Below are positions 15,108 through 17,339 of a stretch of DNA of 17,339 bases, in pieces. The notes under the pieces are model-generated. The model saw nothing but the letters and a program-made list of their open reading frames with translations. It ran no database searches and was not told where the DNA came from. Made by a program: the position numbers and the translations under genes. The stretch lies in NCBI GenBank assembly GCA_001839685.1, contig MLAK01001387.1, forward strand, positions 1-17,339, in the 5' to 3' direction. This DNA comes from Tritrichomonas foetus (taxonomy: Eukaryota; Parabasalia; Tritrichomonadida; Tritrichomonadidae). Numbering within the stretch: the stretch's first letter is position 1; every line of letters starts with the position of its first letter.

Positions 15108-16793
15108 TTATAGGTCATGAGCAAAAATATCTGTTTCTAAGTCTTGATCATGTTTTTCGATATCAAGTAGAAGTTCCTTCCATCCACTGTTTGAAAAATC
15201 TGATTCTTTAATGATCAATTTGGAGATTCTTATTATGGTTTGGTCAAATGAAGTTTCAGAATTCCTTTCCTTTTTATTTTGGAAAGATTCACAAATGTTT
15301 TCAACTAAAGTGCACTTTTTCAAGATTTTAGGGAGCAGTGGCGTACAATCTGATATTACAAGCAAAAGATTATAATATGATTGATGTAAAAATATATAAT
15401 TTCTATTATAGAAAAACTGTCTTGTAAATTCATTCATGAAATTGTAGATTGTATTTAAATCTTCTTCAGAACATATTTTCATGATATTCTTTTTCCCACC
15501 TTCGAGACTTTTTTCGCTTTCAATTTTTTGATTTTGTGATGTTTCATCCTCTTCAATTATTGAAAATAAAGGTGAATCAGATATATCAAAAGATGGATAA
15601 GATCTAACATATGAATATAAATTAAAATTGGCTGTTTCTGAATAAGGTGAAAAGTTTTCTGGACAACTTCGTGAATTTATCATATTTTCTAGATCCAAAA
15701 AACTCTGTTCTGGATGAGAGAGTGATCTAGTGTGCTTTTTAGTATCATATGAACGAGATGGATGTTGTTCAATATAATCAGAAACATTATAACTCTTTTC
15801 AGAAAAGAGATTCTTGATTATCGAGCCAATGAAATTAATTGCAGCATCGAAACTTGATTGACTATCTGTTTGTTCATCACATTCGCTGTAATCACTATAT
15901 TCTTCTTCACAGTCGCAATTAAAGTCATATGCACACTTATTTCGATTTTCTGTTTGATTTTGATTTTGATTTCCATTTCTATTGTAACAATCATTTGAGA
16001 AATTATTGATTACAGAATGTGTAATTTTTGAAAAGGATTTGTTGATTTGTTCAATAACTCTTGGTGACACTCCAATTTTATTGGAGTATAATGTATTCAA
16101 TAATATAAAGGCATTTTTGATGGTGCTTTGGTCTTCATTATTATCGATGGTGATATTGATTAGTTGGGAAAGAAAGCTTTTTGCGTACAAAGCATGAAGC
16201 ATAGCTGATGATATTGTTAACTCTCCTGCGAGTATATTTAACAAATATAAAAGTTTATCACGAAAGTCATATCTGTCAGTCAGTTCATTGATAAGTAAAT
16301 TTGTTAATTTTATGTTTTCAAAATAAGGGAAATATATTCTTTCCTTATATAGACTACATAACAATTGATAAAAACAATCAAATTTTATATTTCCAATCAG
16401 CCCTCGCATGAATAAAATTCGATTCGGTAATCTATGAAAAATATCGATTTCACCTTTTAATAAAATGCACTTTAATAGTTTGCAATACATTTCGCGTGAT
16501 TGATCTGATGATTCGGGCGCAACTCTTGGATAATTAAATATGAGCGAAATAAATTTCGAGTTATTGAATATAATGCGGCGAATTTCGTTCGATTTGGATG
16601 AAATTGCAATAAAATACTGGTGCAAAAAAGAGGGCTCGATTTTCTCGCTATTAAATAAAATTTTGTTGGAAATATTGGTCAGGTCTTTGGAAAGAAGCTT
16701 GATAAAGTCAATTGTTGGTCTTTTTTCCAGATAAGAGAGATCATTCTTGTTACAGAAATTCCTTGACTGGTACGAAGGTCCAAAAGTCGCCAT
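15108..16793 (-). CDS. 561-aa helical protein, possibly SAPS (PP6 regulatory)-like
   Basis: The first 265 residues are alpha-helical and repeat-like (armadillo/HEAT style). The wording NEIRRIIFNNSKFISLIFNYPR, then MYCKLLKCILLKGEIDIFHR, then LFMRGLIGNIKFDCFYQLLCSLY (about 69-149) loosely matches the order of the SAPS domain of Sit4/PP6 phosphatase-associated proteins, whose core reads 'FxxxLLKHIxxxAIxDLLLRL'. A low-complexity Asn/Gln-rich stretch (271-285) and an acidic patch (about 291-310, DFNCDCEEEYSDYSECDEQT) follow, then a helix (315-331), a Ser-rich region with SRS/SHPEQS elements (to about 430), and a last helical part. No signal peptide or membrane segment is seen, so it is likely cytoplasmic. 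SAPS assignment is tentative; an unassigned ARM/HEAT-like scaffold is equally possible. The gene ends with a TAA at 15108-15110. No initiator consensus was found immediately upstream of the ATG. Confidence 0.82.
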   Translation of the reverse strand: MATFGPSYQSRNFCNKNDLSYLEKRPTIDFIKLLSKDLTNISNKILFNSEKIEPSFLHQYFIAISSKSNEIRRIIFNNSKFISLIFNYPRVAPESSDQSREMYCKLLKCILLKGEIDIFHRLPNRILFMRGLIGNIKFDCFYQLLCSLYKERIYFPYFENIKLTNLLINELTDRYDFRDKLLYLLNILAGELTISSAMLHALYAKSFLSQLINITIDNNEDQSTIKNAFILLNTLYSNKIGVSPRVIEQINKSFSKITHSVINNFSNDCYNRNGNQNQNQTENRNKCAYDFNCDCEEEYSDYSECDEQTDSQSSFDAAINFIGSIIKNLFSEKSYNVSDYIEQHPSRSYDTKKHTRSLSHPEQSFLDLENMINSRSCPENFSPYSETANFNLYSYVRSYPSFDISDSPLFSIIEEDETSQNQKIESEKSLEGGKKNIMKICSEEDLNTIYNFMNEFTRQFFYNRNYIFLHQSYYNLLLVISDCTPLLPKILKKCTLVENICESFQNKKERNSETSFDQTIIRISKLIIKESDFSNSGWKELLLDIEKHDQDLETDIFAHDL

Positions 16794-17029
16794 AAAAATT
16801 TGGATAATAGTTTTTTATACAAAAAACTTTTTGATAAAATAGAATTGAAAAATTTGAATAATATTGAAAAAGTAAACAATATATTGAAAAAAAATCCCGA
16901 CAATGAAAAATTTGATAAAAAATAAAATTCTTATAAATCACATTTTGAGTGGATATTTTCAGAAATAGAAATAAACTTCAACTCAAAAAGTGATGTACGA
17001 AAACTAGTATAAATTTGTAACATAATATT

Positions 17030-17034
17030 TCACA
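17030..17034 (+). promoter_or_regulatory. Candidate initiator TCACA before a 21-codon ORF
   Basis: TCACA at 17030-17034 matches TCA-Py-(T/A) with the presumed +1 A at 17032, only 8 bases before the ATG at 17040. The arrangement is typical of an expressed trichomonad gene start, although the reading frame ends after 21 codons. Confidence 0.35.
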
Positions 17035-17039
17035 AGAAA

Positions 17040-17105
17040 ATGGAACGAATAATTTCTCAAACAGAGGAGATTCTTCTCAGGAGAAAGTATGACACAATTA
17101 GTTAA
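17040..17105 (+). pseudogene. Possible start of a truncated gene (21 codons)
   Basis: ATG at 17040 opens a short hydrophilic peptide (MERIISQTEEILLRRKYDTI, then S and stop). A second frame from about 17119 (KKQVNRLMGSRPISCDKLQL onward) and a third from 17217 are also hydrophilic and gene-like in composition, so this may be the broken 5' end of a gene, with the initiator kept. No family is recognised. It could equally be a chance ORF in AT-rich DNA. Confidence 0.25.
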
Positions 17106-17167
17106 TTCCTATAATATATAATTTTATCAAAAAACAAGTCAATCGATTAATGGGAAGTAGACCTATA

Positions 17168-17208
17168 AGTTGTGATAAGTTGCAGCTTCGCTTCAACTTA
17201 TCCCAACT
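17168..17208 (+). repeat. 41-nt near-perfect hairpin
   Basis: agttgtgataagttg (17168-17182) pairs with caacttatcccaact (17194-17208) with one mismatch in 15. After one further mismatch, agc/gct extend the stem, leaving a three-base loop (ttc). The local base composition is richer in GC than its surroundings. It may be a structured RNA element, a transcript end, or the fossil end of a mobile element. No partner copy was found in the window. Confidence 0.75.
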
Positions 17209-17339
17209 CAAAATTCATGAATGAGAAAGCCAACGAAATCATAAATGAAAACATAAAAAAATTAAATGAAAACACTAAAAATTTCATCAAACCCAAAATT
17301 TAACAATAAAAAATAATGAAATAACTAATGAAATCATAA

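Larger units (their letters stand above)
16794..17339. other. AT-rich spacer with hairpin and short ORF remnants
   Basis: The promoter side of the 561-residue protein gene. No long gene. It contains an initiator-like site and a 21-codon plus-strand ORF at 17040-17105, the strong hairpin at 17168-17208, and a 28-codon ORF of coiled-coil composition at 17217-17303 (MNEKANEIINENIKKLNENT onward). These may be remains of one degraded gene or unrelated. Confidence 0.45.

Overview
The window looks like nuclear DNA of a parabasalid protist (Trichomonas/Tritrichomonas type). The evidence is compact intronless eukaryotic genes, very AT-rich spacers, eukaryote-only families (14-3-3, STE20-type kinase, S28 prolyl-type carboxypeptidase, GT61 glycosyltransferase), TCA-Py-(T/A) initiator-like motifs just upstream of some ATGs, and a decayed relative of the BTB plus F5/8-type-C ('discoidin') proteins that I associate with trichomonads. 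Species cannot be fixed from sequence reading alone. No introns, tRNA, rRNA, CRISPR or intact transposon were seen.

Layout. 1-549: AT-rich spacer with a perfect 77-bp tandem duplication. 550-1983 (+): secreted or lysosomal S28 serine carboxypeptidase, much richer in GC and C-ending codons than everything else. 1984-2469: spacer with a 21-bp inverted repeat. 2470 (or 2494)-3996 (+): SLC13/low-affinity-phosphate-transporter-like membrane protein. 4181-5536 (-): SPAK/OSR1 (Fray)-like STE20 kinase with a coiled-coil tail, convergent with the transporter. 5745-6434 (+): small unknown coiled-coil protein with an in-frame 15-bp minisatellite, divergent from the kinase across a 208-bp spacer. 6740-8061 (+): pseudogene of a BTB-BACK-F5/8C protein broken by many stops and frameshifts. 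8299-9015 (-): divergent 14-3-3. 9439-12081 (-): 880-aa polytopic membrane protein resembling protist TRP-like modules. 12082-13230: long AT-rich spacer. 13231-14859 (-): GT61-type glycosyltransferase with a signal anchor. 15108-16793 (-): 561-aa helical protein, possibly SAPS/PP6-regulatory-like. 16794-17339: spacer ending in a strong hairpin and tiny ORF remnants.

The genes do not form an operon or an obvious pathway. The kinase and 14-3-3 are both phospho-signalling parts. The carboxypeptidase, glycosyltransferase, transporter and large membrane protein are secretory or membrane functions. This is probably ordinary interspersed eukaryotic gene order. I did not find a convincing new multi-gene system. 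The items most worth a second look are the pseudogene, the minisatellite protein, the repeat and motif structure flanking the carboxypeptidase gene, and the terminal hairpin.
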